Of a DNA stretch of 64,000 nt, positions 22,373 through 33,330 are shown one piece after another (positions within the stretch are counted from its first letter, which is position 1; every line of letters begins with the position of its first letter). A program made the position numbers and the translations under genes. Under the pieces are notes generated by a model that was not told where the DNA came from, did no database searches, and saw only the letters and a list, made by a program, of their open reading frames with translations. The stretch comes from Impatiens glandulifera (taxonomy: Eukaryota > Streptophyta > Magnoliopsida > Ericales > Balsaminaceae): assembly GCF_907164915.1 (NCBI RefSeq), contig NC_061868.1:30563939-30627938 (forward strand). Direction: 5' to 3'.

Positions 22373-22920
22373 AGATAACCTTCAATGTAAAACTATTAAC
22401 ATAAAAAGAAACATAATGCATGAAACATACTACAATTTATCCCAAACCATCACAATTCAATTCAATTAACAACATAAGGAACACTACAACTTATCACAAA
22501 CCACCACAATCTTAAAAATATAGTACACTAGATGAGTTACAATAAATGGTTCAAGCTAAAGGCTAATACTGTTGATATGATGACTCATACTATTGAGATG
22601 ATTATGCTCTTACAATAGATGGTGCATGTGTCACTACTTTGCGTGTTTCCCTATTATTTCCTAGTCCCACATGAGTTGCATCGTCTCGGTACATTACACT
22701 TTGTTTGTTGTCGCCCTTTCTTAACATTAATAGGTGGTTTTATACACACACGTTGTTTGATAATTTTGGGAACATCTCAATTGTCTTCATCACCAACAGG
22801 ATAACATGTCTTCGCATATGCATTGATCCAAGATTCAGTTGTGTAATACCTATGAGCATGGAAAATATAACGATTAAACAATTGGTTAAATAGATTGAAC
22901 ATGTGAGTTGAATAATACCT

Positions 22921-24515
22921 TTAATAGAAGTCATAAGAAACCAAATTCCGGTGACGGGCAGCAGCCATTGCATGCGTACAAGGAAGACCGAAAACTTCAA
23001 ATACCCTACAAGTGCAGTTCATTTCTTTCAAACTAACTTTAAAATGGGACTCATTATCATGCACATAAAACTCGAATCGGTTAAGCAATGATACTATATA
23101 GAATCTGGCCTTCTCAAGTCCCTCACGTAATAACTTTTCATAAGTTGGAGATAAAAGTTCCTTGGTGTTTGGACACTTTTTTTTTCTATCATTAAACCAA
23201 TGTTGTATTGTGAATTTTAAATACTCAGCCATTCTTGAAATGAGATACTTTCTAGCTTCTTTACTCTGACTATTAAAACTCTCAGCATAATTGCTTGTGA
23301 GTTGATTGTATCGCTTACCGGGGAAAATACTCTAATCCATCTTTGGAACTCAATTTCTTCCAAATAGGCAATAATCCTTTGATCTTTAACTTTGATCTTG
23401 TCAAAAAAACCGATTAAAGTTAGAGACAGTGTACGCACGAGAAGACAAATCAAACTTCATATGACATTTATCAGTTTTGAATTTAGCCATAATATTCATT
23501 TTTATGTGATATGTGCACGCACCGTGGTCTGCTTCTGGAAAAATAGCACACAAAGAATTGGCGATGCTTGGGTGTCTATTGGATACGAAGACGAGATCAT
23601 CAACTAATCCAATTGATTCTCTCAATTTTTGCATGAAATAAGTCCAAAAATTATTATTTTATGAATCATCAACGCCCAATGCGACAGGATATAGTTGCTC
23701 ATTCGCATCCACTACAATAGCCACCAATAGTTGACCTCCCACATTGTTCTTAAGTAAACTGGCATCAACGCACAATTCAGGATGATAAAAGGCTTTGAAA
23801 CCCCTAATTAAGAGGCCTAAGGACATGAACATATACCTGAAGTGACTGATCTCATCTGTCTGGATGTCTGTTATGGTACCCGAATTATTCTTCTCCAACA
23901 TGTAAAAGTATGATGGTAATTTTCCATAATAATCCTCTACCATTCCTCGCACCGCCATTAAAGCCATTTCTTTTGCCCTCCAAGCCTTATTATAAGTCAA
24001 ATATATCCCATAAGTTCTTCTTGCAGTATATGGTGTATGTATTGATGTTGTTGCACTAGATGGTGTATGTATTACACTAGTAATAGCATGTATGCCATAA
24101 TGAGGCAAAGAGTTTTCTCCTGGTTCATTTTGACTTTCAAAGACATCCGAGGGTACAACTTCTGGTAGAATTTTTTGAGTAATTGATGGTGGTAGTATAC
24201 TTTCTTGAGTTGGGTATGTAAGTAGTGGTATCTTTTCTTGAGTAAGTGGCGACTTCTCTACTACAAAGACACACAATGGTGACACAGTTCGACCCAAAAT
24301 TACCCGTGATAAATTTGTGCTCACATCCTCATCTTGATCAATAACAACATGTAGGGAGGATTTGTGATACGCGGAATATCATACTTGACTTGCAGCACTA
24401 AATCATATGTAGATTTTTGCACGTTAAGTCTATCATAGAGGATATCAACTAATTCGGCAAACGTAGTATGTTGGGGTAAATCCAATGTTTTGATTGAAGC
24501 GGCATGAAAATACAT
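22921..24515 (-). pseudogene. MURA-like transposase of the MULE, decayed
   Basis: Read from 24515 downward. A MuDR N-terminal region (LPQHTTFAELVDILYDRL) comes first. A frameshift near 24322 leads to 24324-23659, with YNKAWRAKEMAL and the MULE transposase block VDASLLKNNVGGQLLVAI followed by YPVALGVDDS. An in-frame stop follows DDS at 23656. The frame resumes as LRESIGLVDDLVFVSNRH and FPEADHGACTYHIKMN. After a further frame change, 23232-22921 ends with a SWIM zinc finger, CTCRVFEVFGLPCTHAM (CxC...CxH). The domain order is that of MURA. At least three frame changes and one stop mean no working protein. Confidence 0.88.
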
Positions 24516-24627
24516 TATACCATCAACACCAAATTTTCACTCTCCATTATAGAAAATGAATACTTCAGCTGCAATAGAAAACATGAATGAATGGATAAAT
24601 AATACTATTTAAGTGAAGTGAAAAGGG

Positions 24628-24706
24628 AAGTCCTTCGCGTAACGGGAAGGCCTTCGCGTAACGGGATGGCCTTCGCGAAACGGGATGGCCTTCGCGAAAC
24701 ATGAAG
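24628..24706 (-). repeat. About 20-bp repeat cluster 5
   Basis: Four copies of ccttcgcgtaacgggatgg and cttcgcgaaacgggatggc, period 20 bp. The motif is related to, but distinct from, clusters 1 to 4. Confidence 0.85.
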
Positions 24707-24999
24707 TCTCATCGGGAAATAGAACCGAATAAACAATAAACAACAACAGTGCATGTGATTCAGAATTGAATACAGGATGTCCATTTCATTTAAATAAACA
24801 ATAAACAACAAATGTACCAGTTGCCACAGTGCTCGTGCTCGTCGTGCTCATTGTCCTTCGTCGAATATCGCTGTCGCCGTCATCGAAGATCGTCGCCGCC
24901 GTTTAGGGTTAGAGAGAAGGAGGAGAAGAGCGGGAAGAGAGAGAAGGAGAAGAAGAAAAATGAAAAAAATATGCCGAAGTTATATTAAATAGTAAGGGT

Positions 25000-25171
25000 A
25001 TTCTGGATTTTTCACACTTTTCCACTTCGCGAAACGCAAAGGGCCTTCTCGTTATGCGATGAGGGTATTTTCGTCAAAAAAAAACTAAAATAGTCACTAG
25101 AGAAATAAAAATTATGGGGTGACCACAGATGCAAATAAGTCATTCTTTAGGGTCATTTCGTCAAATATCCC
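25000..25171 (-). repeat. MULE right terminal inverted repeat
   Basis: Partner of 19077-19245. It ends gggtcatttcgtcaaatatccc. Confidence 0.88.
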
Positions 25172-26719
25172 AAATATTTCTGAGTAAACTTTTAAACCAT
25201 CATAACTCAAACTCAAAAGGTACTCATTAATGTATTTATAGTCTATTAGCCACACTCTTATAAGAAATTCATATTTATTGTGATTTCTTTATATGGAATA
25301 TCACAATCTCCCCAACTTAGTCACGCGATGTCCTCGTCGCAATCCCATTCGTAGTCTCAAACTCCCCTAGTTAGGAAGTCACCCACGTGACATTGGTTTC
25401 ATAGGATTCAAGAGGTGCTCCCTTGTGACACTTTGTTCCTACCATCAGGTCAACTCTGATACCACATGTAATTCCCCAAACTCGGGTACCGTTACCCGTG
25501 AGAAAATATACTATAAATACCCTATAACAAATTAACGGGTCACCACACCCCAAACTCAAATGTACCTACTAAAATATTTATAACATATTAACCTAACTTT
25601 TATAAGGAGTTCATATTTTACTGTGATTTATCGATGTGGGAAATCACAATTTCCCCAACTTAGTCACGCGACGTCGTCCTCGTAGCGATCTCATTCTTAA
25701 TCCCAAAATTCTTTGGTTAGGACTCTAGAATTGACTCATGTGACACTTTGTTTCCATAGGATTCAAGAGGTGCTCCCTCGTGACACTTTGTTCCTACCAT
25801 CGAGTCAACTATGATACCACATGTAATGCTTTAAACCTAGGTACCGTTACCTGTGAGAAAATATACTATAAATACCTCGAACAAACCACTAGATGACAAC
25901 AACCTAAGCTCAAAAGGTACTCATTAAGATATGTATAGTCTATTAATCTCATTCTTATAAGGAGTTTATATTTTACTATGATTTCTCTATGTGTGACACC
26001 ACAATCTTCCCAACTTAGTCATGCGACTTCGTCCTCGTAGTGAATACATTCGATGTCCTAGACTTACTTGGTTAGGACTTAGAGGTGACACACATGACAC
26101 TTTGTTCCCATATGATTCAAGAGGTGCTCCTCTACGACACTTTATTCTTACCACTATGGCAGCTCTAATACCACATGTAAAGCCTTGAACCCAATTATTG
26201 TTACTTGTAAGGAAATAAATTATAAATATCCCGAACAAACCACTAAGTGACCATATCCAATCTCAAAAGGTACCCATGAAGGTATCTATAATCTATTAAC
26301 CTCACTCTTATAAGGAGTTTATATTTACTGTGATTATCTGATATAGAACATAACAATCTCCCCAACTTAGTCACACATCGTCCTTATTGCGATCTCATTT
26401 GTCTAACAACCTCCTCAACTTAGTCACACATCATCCTCATTGCGATCTCATTCGTGCACCAGGTCTGCTCTAATATCACATGTAATGTCTCGAACTTGGG
26501 TATCGTTACTAGTGAATAAATAAACAACAAATACCCTTGAGCAAGTCACTAAACCACCACAACCCAAACTTAAAAAGTATATGTACCCAAAATATCTATA
26601 GTCTATTAAATTAGTCTCATTCTTATAAGAAGTTCATATTTTTTTGTAATTGCTCAATGTGGGACATCACTCCCAATTTAGTCACGCGACATCATCCTCA
26701 TCTCATTCTTAATCTTTAA

Positions 26720-27219
26720 TCTATATCTATCTATATATATATATATATAATGATGCTTAATTTTCAAAGTGTTCGGATTGTCGGGTCATGAGTTGTGGTT
26801 AATTTGAATATATATGTAAGAGTAAATGAATATTTGGGTCGGATTGTGGGTTGATCCGCCCATAAACTTAAAACGGTTAAAAATAAAATTAAAAAAATTA
26901 TAAGTATGTTTTAAACTTACAACCTAGCAAAACAAGTACAACCCTTTAACCAACTAGGTTAATATGACTTTATATTTTAAATTCAACACCAAATTTGATG
27001 AACGATGAACGTTTTAACAATATAAATTCAACTTTTTAACTAATTAATCTATATATATATATAATTATGCTTAATTTTCAAAGTGTCCGGATTGTCGGGT
27101 TGAGAGATGTGGTTAATTTGGATATATATGTGAGAGTAAATTAAAAATACTATCACATTTTAACCGTAATTATTTTTTCGATTTTTATATCATTACAAAT
27201 GCACGGGCTACATGCTAGT
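26720..27219 (+). mobile_element. Helitron-like fragments (two 5' ends, one 3' end)
   Basis: The 5' ends tctatat... occur at 26720 and 27048. Each is followed by gcttaattttcaaagtg, then ggattgtcgggt. One 3' end, tgcacgggctacatgctagt, finishes at 27219 with the CTAGT (CTRRT) terminus. The usual hairpin arm cccgtgc is missing, so the end is degraded. No RepHel coding is present. It replaces part of a TRIM unit. Confidence 0.6.
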
Positions 27220-27311
27220 ATACTATAAAACCCTCAAGCAAACCACTAAGCCAATATAGTCAAAGCTCAAAAGGTGCTCATGAAGTTATTTATAGTCTAT
27301 TAGCCTCACTC

Positions 27312-28246
27312 AACGGCGGAGCGACATGGCGGGCTGTGGTGGGCTTTAGCCCAGGGTAGAATTTTAAAACAAAATAGATGTATATGAATATGAATAACAA
27401 ATGTGATGTGATGTGTAGTCCAGTTGGAATTGAATTGAAACTATAATGGTGATCAAACCCTGGCCTCTCCCTTAGTTTTTTATTAATTATTACAATTTTA
27501 ATTTTTTTTATTATATTTTAAAACTTAATATAATTCATAATTATACATTTAAAAAATTATATAAATTAATATATTATTTAGTTTTCTAAAATGATTTATA
27601 TGCATTAATGATCTATAAATAATATATTTTTATCATGATTTTTAATTTTATTATTATTTTCATATTTTATTTACTTTTTCATAATATATTTTTATTATGA
27701 TTTTGTAATTTTATTATTATTTTCATATTTTATTTACTTTCTCATATATTCTCATTTAATTAGCTTCACTTATTATACTTTCATATTTTCTATATAGTTA
27801 GTTTTTTATTTAAAATTTAATTAATATTACGGATAACATTTTTAATTTTATTTTTAACTATTTTAAGTTTATTGGTGGGTCAACCCACAATCCGACTCAA
27901 GTATTCATTTACTCAGCATCATATTATATATATATATATATATATTAATTAGTTAAAAAGTTGAACTTATATTAATGTTAAAACGTCCATTTAATTTAAA
28001 AAATAAAGTCTTAGTAACCTAGTTGGTTAAAAGGTTGTACTTGTTTTTGTTAGATTGCAAATTCGAAACATACCTCTAACATTTTTAATTTTATTTTTAA
28101 CCGTTTTAAGTTTATGGGTGGGTCAACCCACACTCCGACCCAAGTATCCAAATTAACCACAACTCTCGACCCGACAATTCGGAAACTTATAGATATTAAT
28201 AATATTTTCAGCCCAGTGAAAAAAAAAATCCTGGATTCGCCCTTGG
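27312..28246. mobile_element. Non-autonomous hAT-like element inside a TRIM LTR
   Basis: The target duplication cctcactc lies at 27304-27311 and 28247-28254. The left terminus is aacggcggagcgacatgg and the right, reverse-complemented, ccaagggcgaatccagg. These are imperfect inverted repeats of a common plant hAT type. The interior is AT-rich. It includes, at about 27860-28195, an inverted copy of the Helitron-like sequence seen at 26760-27000. Confidence 0.75.
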
Positions 28247-28867
28247 CCTCACTCTTATAAAGAGTTCATATTTACTATGATTTCCGATGTGGGACATCAA
28301 AATCTCCCAAATTAGTCACGCAACGTCTTTGTCACAATTCCATTCGTAGTCTTAGACACCCCTGATTAGGACTCTAGAAGTGACCAACATGACACTTTGT
28401 TTCTACCATCGGGTCGATTCTGATACCACTTGTAATGCCCTAAACCCGGGTACCGTTACCCATGATGAAATAAATATAAATACTCTTGAGAAAATTATTG
28501 GGCTACCACAATTCAAGCTCAAAAGGTATTCACGAATGTATTTATACTCTATTAGTTTGACTTTTATAAAGAGTTCATGTTTACTATGATTTAGTATAAT
28601 AAATATGGCTCATGACTAATACATTATGAACGGGGAATAAATGCAGTAAAAGAATTTTACCAATTTACGGTCATAGATTGTTGACATCGATTATGCGATA
28701 AATAAAATGAATATAGTCGATGGAGTTTGCAACAACTACGACAATATATTTAAAGAACGATTACCTATAAAAAATATTGGCATTTCAATAAAAGTGTGAG
28801 GATGACGTTGAATGCCATATTTGATATAACAACTGAAATAAATTTCCAACTAACCAAGAAGTAAATG

Positions 28868-29033
28868 AGATCCTCTGCTCCCACCTTCCACTGCTCCCTC
28901 TCAAAGGAAGGGGAGAAAAAAAATCTTCTTACAAAAAAAATAAGAAAAAAAATGTAAAAATTATTCAATTTTACCCTTCCCCCTTTAAGAGGGAATAGGA
29001 AGAGCAGGGAAAAGTGAAAGCATGGGATCCCAT
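28868..29033. mobile_element. Small MITE-like element, copy 1
   Basis: Inverted ends of about 40 bp. The left is gatcctctgctcccacc...ccctctcaaag. The right, reverse-complemented, is gggatcccatgctttcac...ccctcttaaag. The interior is poly(A)-rich, with no coding sequence. The target duplication is unclear. Confidence 0.5.
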
Positions 29034-29209
29034 TTGACCAAGAAGACTAACGAATAATGAAGAGACTTGTACGGTAGATCCAACTACTAAAGATAACATT
29101 AACATCAACCTCAACAAAGAAAATTAATTACTAAAAAATGTTAATAAATAATAACTAAAGTAATAATTATGAAAGTAATAAAATCCTATAATTTAGCGTT
29201 TGGGATCCT

Positions 29210-29325
29210 CTGCTCCGATTTTTCCTGCTCCCTCTTACCGGGACAAAGTAGTAAAAAATTATTTTTTTTTAAAGACGATTTTACTCCTCCACTGTGAGAG
29301 GGAACAAGGAGAATAATAAAAAAAC
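29210..29325. mobile_element. Small MITE-like element, copy 2
   Basis: Repeats gggatcctctgctcc and cctgctccctctta from copy 1, with a degraded right end (gagagggaacaaggag). The interval 29034-29209 and 29326-29488 is AT-rich without features. Confidence 0.45.
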
Positions 29326-30829
29326 AAGAAAAGTCTCTAATTTAACGTATTAAAAAAATAAAAAGGTGATATTAATAGTCATCAAATTTAAAAAAAAAAA
29401 AATGAGAAAATGTTGTATTAAATAATATAGAAAATGATATATTATATTATTTTAATTTATAAATATTATTAAAGTTATATATATATATCACTACAACAAA
29501 AAGGACTTTCGGCGACGCTTAAAAAGACTTCTGCCAACCCTTAAAAGCGTCGCCAAAAAGATCACCGACCCTTATTCTTGCGTCGCCAAAAGCAGGGTGG
29601 GCGTAAGTTTTAACAACGCTTATTTAAGCGTCGGTAAAATCATTTAAGCGTCGCCAAAAGTCTTTTTATTTTTTAACAATTTTATTTTATATTTTTATAT
29701 TTTTATTATTTTAAATTAAAAATAACATTTAAAATATCATTTTTTTACTCATTATTAACATTTGAAATAATACAAAATAAATATAATTCATCTCCATAAT
29801 ATTATCTCTTAAAATCATATTAATAGTTAAATAAATTTTTTTTAAATAAAAGACAAATTTCGTATACTAAAATAATCATATAAAAATATAAAAACAACCA
29901 TTACTCCATTAAAATTTTAATAAATCCCACTTTTAGGGCACCAACTCCACCACACAATTAGACCTGATATTTGATCAACAACTTGTAATTAGATTTTGCC
30001 ATGTGGTCTATTTCTGCAATGAGATTCAAAGAAGAAACATTTCATTGCTCTTGACAAGATAAACAAACAATAAATACAAAGTAAATTTTCTTTAACTAAA
30101 TGAGAAAAACAAAGTAAATTTACTTTAACTTGAGAAAAAAAGATGTCAAACACGTCACTCCTTTTCTTAAATACTCTCAAAAAAGTGTTTGAAGAATTTT
30201 TCACACCAATGTAGTCCAAAAGAGAATCCAGCAATTGAGATAAGTAAATCTCTATAACTTACTCAATCTTCACACATATAAAGCAATAAATCTTAATTAG
30301 GATAATTAAATCTGCAACTCAACATATGATATAACCTTTTGGCAGCATTAATAATTGGTAAGGAAAGAGATTTACTCAATTAAAGATAATGTAATGCTAA
30401 CCTGCATAAGTAGCTCTAACACCAATCCAAGTAAAGCCCGTCTTTCATGTTCCAATGGAAGTTGTATGTTGTTATATTTTTCTATTGAAATTGAAAGCAG
30501 AGGAAATAAAACTCAGTAGTTCCACTTATAAGTATCAACATCTATAATTGGTATCAAGAACTCTCTTGGGACCATACTTTATTAGAAGACCTTTTAATAG
30601 TGAATACATAAACTTTCTTTCATTGAAATCAATAAGAAAAAAATTATAAGAATTATAAATTTAATAGATAAGTTCACATAAAGCTAGTTATAGACCTATA
30701 TGAACAACAACATTTTTAATCATTGATTATTCTACTGCAGATCTGAGCTCATTTAAGCATCCTAAATGACTGAAAACAGTATCAAATGGACAAGAAATAC
30801 AAATGCATTAGATTACCAACTTTGATGAT

Positions 30830-31451
30830 TTAGAAGTTTTGAAAACTTAATCTCAGGAAGAAGGGATCCCTTGCTAAGAGTTGGACGCTCATAAGGAGCA
30901 ACCTGAAAGCCAGAAAAGGTCCATCATCACAAGTACCAATAGTGATGACCAAAATGAAAGAAACTAAAATCAAATCATCATCACTCCAATAACAAATTAA
31001 CAATATACATGAAAAAGACAACAGATGCAAGGAAAGTCATACATACCGCTTCTTTAAAAATAATTGCAAGTTCACCTTGCTTAACACCCTGCTTTTAGAA
31101 CTCTATAACAGTATAACCCTACAATAATAATACAATATTGCATCAATTCATTTTGGTGGGTTAGCAAAAAAATATGGTGGAAATAAGAAAGTTTTCAGTC
31201 ATATGAAGCCAAAATGTGCAATATGTTTGACATCAGTTGGAAGCCCAATTTCAGTCTCTCGTTCCTCCTTCATAACTACAACACAAATATTGATATATGA
31301 TATCACCTGAGCATAACATAATTAAGGTATACAATGGATTCGATATCTTCGTCCTATATCAAACTTAATTAGAGTACGATAATATCGAAATTGTGCAACT
31401 TAAACCAGTGTTGCCGCCTAGGATGACATATTTGAAGCTTTTCTCCGCCAT
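30830..31451 (-). pseudogene. Captured monodehydroascorbate reductase fragment (exons 1-3)
   Basis: Three pieces in order on the minus strand. Exon 1, from ATG 31451, reads MAEKSFKYVILGG. Exon 2 (about 31122-31048) reads KQGVKQGELAIIFKEA. Exon 3 (30902 to about 30830) reads VAPYERPTLSKGSLLPE. These are the FAD-binding N-terminus of the cytosolic/peroxisomal enzyme of the ascorbate-glutathione cycle. Intron boundaries are retained (donor gtatgt after exon 2, acceptor ctttcag before exon 3), so genomic DNA was captured. Exon 2 contains a TAA stop before KQGV, and the rest of the gene is absent. Confidence 0.85.
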
Positions 31452-31942
31452 TGATTCACTGCTCGTTGGTTGATTTATCGATTCAGATAAGAAAACAAAC
31501 TGAAAATGCAGCTCAACATAGCTTTTCAATTTTATTGTAATTCTGTTATAAATGGAATGCATAATAAACATGAAAATCACCATAGCGTGGATTTGCAAAG
31601 GCTTGTTCGATCTTGGGTTATTTAAATAACCAACGATTATTTCAAAATAACCTTGTTGGGAGTATATATGTTATTGTAAATTAGGATATATTTATATTAG
31701 ATAATCTGACATTAATTATTGACTAAATTTAGTACCTGATATTAGCCAAGATGTATGAGTTTTGCATCAAAAAACTCTTCTGACATGTATGCACTATGTT
31801 CTTTTTCTCCTGCTACATTATGAAACCCTTGGGCATGCCTTACCTGTTGTATACAATATATAATAATTAACCAACCAAATGGCATGTTTTTAGATTGCAA
31901 AAAACATAATAAACTGGATATAATTTATACTTATTATTTCAG

Positions 31943-32173
31943 GTCCTGAAGACATGTCCTAATGTCTCACACTGCTTGAAGAGTAAGATGATTTTATATC
32001 TCTTATGACAGGCTTAGCAAAATAACTCATAAATTGAACATCTTACAAGTTATTAACTCTGCACTCTTTGTTGGATAGCTCTTGTCAGCTTCGGAGAGGT
32101 AACAGCCGAACAAAAATTGAAAGCTGCAGAGTTTGGTTTGTCAGTACACTCTTGGGATGATTTTCTGCAGTTG
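31943..32173 (+). pseudogene. Captured long-chain acyl-CoA synthetase fragment (two exons)
   Basis: Exon 31943-31982 encodes VLKTCPNVSHCLK. Exon 32079-32173 encodes TLVSFGEVTAEQKLKAAEF and then GLSVHSWDDFLQL. Together they match the segment just before the AMP-binding YTSGTTG motif of plant LACS proteins. Splice signals (atttcag, gtaag, ggatag, gtgagt) are intact and the reading frame is open across the junction. The catalytic part is absent. It lies on the strand opposite to the MDHAR piece. Confidence 0.8.
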
Positions 32174-33011
32174 GTGAGTTTCTATTTTATATGTTCAAAT
32201 CCATATTAGTACTTCCTCAATTGAGAGAGTTGTAGAGAATCATGGATATCTAAATTTTAGGTAGGCATATCTTTTGGTTATTGGTTATTGTTGATGATGT
32301 TAATAAAGATAGTATGAGCCAATATATTGGCAATTGATTAATGATATGACAATACTAAAGTGTTAGAAATTTAGAATTATTCACTTGGATCTGGTTCACA
32401 GATAAAGTAAAAATTTCATGGGTAACTGGTCAATTGGATCTTATACGGTAGACATTTGAAGGTTGAACGATTTTCGGTGGTGTATCCCAACCAATACAAA
32501 TTTCATATCAAATATATTTAGTTTTGTATACAGAAATTCATTAGCAAGTTTTGAGTCATCCATATCCATTCAGATACCAAAGTTCTTAACAAATAAAATG
32601 AGATGTTAACTCCACTAACTAGTTGAACTGTTTTATAACAATGTTTTATAACGATGAAGTGAGTATATATTAGTTATACTGACAGTATCATCTATGTCTG
32701 CAACTTAACAGAAATTGTCCATCACAACAACAACAAAAACTCAAACATATCTTAAGAATTATCAGTGCACGGGTTAATAAAACTCCTCTGCCTCTCTGTT
32801 TTAATTTTAATTTAATTGAATTGAACTGTATACTACTATTTTAAAACAGCTCTCACTTGACCTAGATTTTGAGCTAAAGATAAGAATTATTGTAGAATTT
32901 GAATCTTCTAGTCTGCTTTCAGATCTAAGAACAATACAAATAATATAAGTTCAAGTCTAATATAGCTTAATCAATCAATATTAGCAAGTTATGCAGATCA
33001 GGGCGATCAAA

Positions 33012-33330
33012 TCAAACAAGGACGAAACTATGATCTGGAAGCTGATAAATACGTGAAGAATAGGAGATTGACATGTAAAATGAATCGTTTAAATGATATA
33101 GCAATGGAAAATAGAGAAATAGAGAGATTACCGGAGAAGAGAATGCATAGGAGAAGTTAGCAGCAGGATAAAAATGATGCAAATTTACAAAGAGAATGAT
33201 TTTCTGCTTTCGATAAGCACCAACTTTATGAATCCACCCGTCGTTCTGCAATTTAGCTTTCGAAGCTCCTTATCCAGATCCTTAGTCATACCTTGAATCT
33301 CTCCCTCTCCAACTATATGACCTAGAATGA
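33012..33330 (-). pseudogene. Possible third captured gene end, unidentified
   Basis: The minus strand reads GEGEIQGMTKDLDKELRKL and then NCR, before an open stretch that ends LPDHSFVLV in a neighbouring frame. Upstream, 33331-33440 is more GC-rich and leader-like. Composition suggests a host exon or 5'UTR, but no family is recognised. Confidence 0.35.

Larger units (their letters stand above)
19077..25171. mobile_element. Mutator-like element (MULE) with Ulp1-like and MURA-like remnants
   Basis: A 6.1-kb element with terminal inverted repeats of about 170 bp. The left end starts gggaaatttaacgaaatgg and the right end, reverse-complemented, gggatatttgacgaaatga. Both then share cttatttgcatctgtggtca. 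It is flanked by an 8-9 bp duplication, taaatattc at 19068-19076 and aaatatttc at 25172-25180. Two decayed genes point inward: Ulp1-like on plus and MURA-like on minus. MULEs carrying Ulp1-like C48 peptidase genes are known in plants (Kaonashi-type elements of Arabidopsis, similar ones in melon). It interrupts a TRIM LTR, so it is younger than that array. Confidence 0.88.
19021..28592 (-). mobile_element. Tandem TRIM array (seven LTR copies), interrupted by later insertions
   Basis: Repeats of ~355 bp in antisense orientation. LTRs lie at 19021-19076 plus 25172-25303, then 25467-25646, 25822-26001, 26176-26353, 26481-26669, 27221-27311 plus 28255-28299, and 28431-28592 (truncated). On the minus strand each full LTR starts TGATnTCCCACATCG and ends near TTACA. 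It is followed by a tRNA-iMet site (TGGTATCAGAG type) and preceded by purine-rich TTGGGGAGATTG. The internal regions are ~170 bp and non-coding. Small LTRs, a PBS, a PPT and no genes define a TRIM. A head-to-tail (LTR-internal)n array is expected from LTR-LTR recombination. A MULE, a Helitron-like piece and a hAT element split it. Confidence 0.8.

Noticed and set aside
25181..26660. TRIM units as Cassandra elements with a 5S rRNA promoter
   Set aside because: No 5S-like A, IE or C box was seen in the LTRs. The PBS/PPT layout is generic TRIM.
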